DNA from: Cercospora beticola
Taxonomy: Eukaryota > Ascomycota > Dothideomycetes > Mycosphaerellales > Mycosphaerellaceae
Reading direction: 5' to 3'
DNA: 64,000 nucleotides
NCBI RefSeq assembly: GCF_033473495.1
Contig: NC_088937.1
Coordinates: 2,976,001-3,040,000, forward strand
A program made the position numbers and the translations under genes. The notes beneath the pieces are model-generated. The model ran no database searches, was not told the origin of the DNA, and saw only the letters and a program-made list of their open reading frames with translations. This document shows, one piece after another, positions 63,999 to 64,000 of the stretch (within the stretch, counting starts at the first letter, position 1; each line of letters begins with the position of its first letter).

Positions 63999-64000
63999 CG

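Overview
The window is nuclear DNA of a filamentous ascomycete, most likely a Dothideomycete of the Mycosphaerellales type. The evidence is densely packed genes on both strands, short introns (47-153 nt) with GTRAGT-like donors and CTGAC-like branch sites, an alpha-aminoadipate lysine-pathway homoaconitase, a BIM1-like copper protein, END3, NmrA-like and CAP59-like proteins. There is no bacterial operon structure. I could rebuild about 28 protein genes; exon joints were worked out by eye from splice signals and reading frame.

Layout. 0-6 kb: a membrane-anchored Copia-type retropepsin ORF, a small single-pass membrane protein and an arylsulfotransferase-family membrane protein. 6-15.8 kb: homoaconitase and phosphoserine aminotransferase, divergent and sharing a promoter with a perfect Gcn4/CpcA-type site; a WD40 protein; an APC permease with an 8-nt microexon; an F-box-like protein. 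16.1-18.1 kb: a non-coding tract of at least 25 short hairpins. 18.1-20.5 kb: gene-poor. 20.5-29.7 kb: a GYP7-type Rab GAP, a metalloreductase divergent from a BIM1-like copper protein, and a gamma-tubulin complex component. 29.9-39.9 kb: two convergent secreted PAN-like proteins, END3, an F-box gene with an in-frame stop, an NmrA-like protein and a 603-aa low-complexity repeat protein. 40.7-53.1 kb: SLX8-type RING ligase, mitochondrial DNA polymerase MIP1, aldolase FBA1, PRP19, a Slx5/Rfp-like SIM-rich protein and the PHS1-type dehydratase. 53.5-64 kb: CAP59-type glycosyltransferase, two small hypothetical genes, a 130-bp tandem duplication, importin beta KAP95, a ribonucleotide-reductase inhibitor (Spd1/Dif1 family) with a PIP box, and a PHD-finger protein cut by the window edge.

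The most striking feature is the tract at about 16.16-18.09 kb. Stem sequences differ from hairpin to hairpin but stay self-complementary, while the loop is constant. Read on the minus strand, nearly every loop begins CNGG (CUGGU, CUGGA, CCGGC, CGGGU and similar). That is the known recognition rule of Smaug/Vts1 SAM-domain proteins. The tract looks like a minus-strand RNA carrying a tandem array of Smaug recognition elements, possibly a Vts1 sponge or regulatory RNA. Two further hairpins obeying the same rule lie in a 130-bp duplication just downstream of another minus-strand gene near 56.6 kb.
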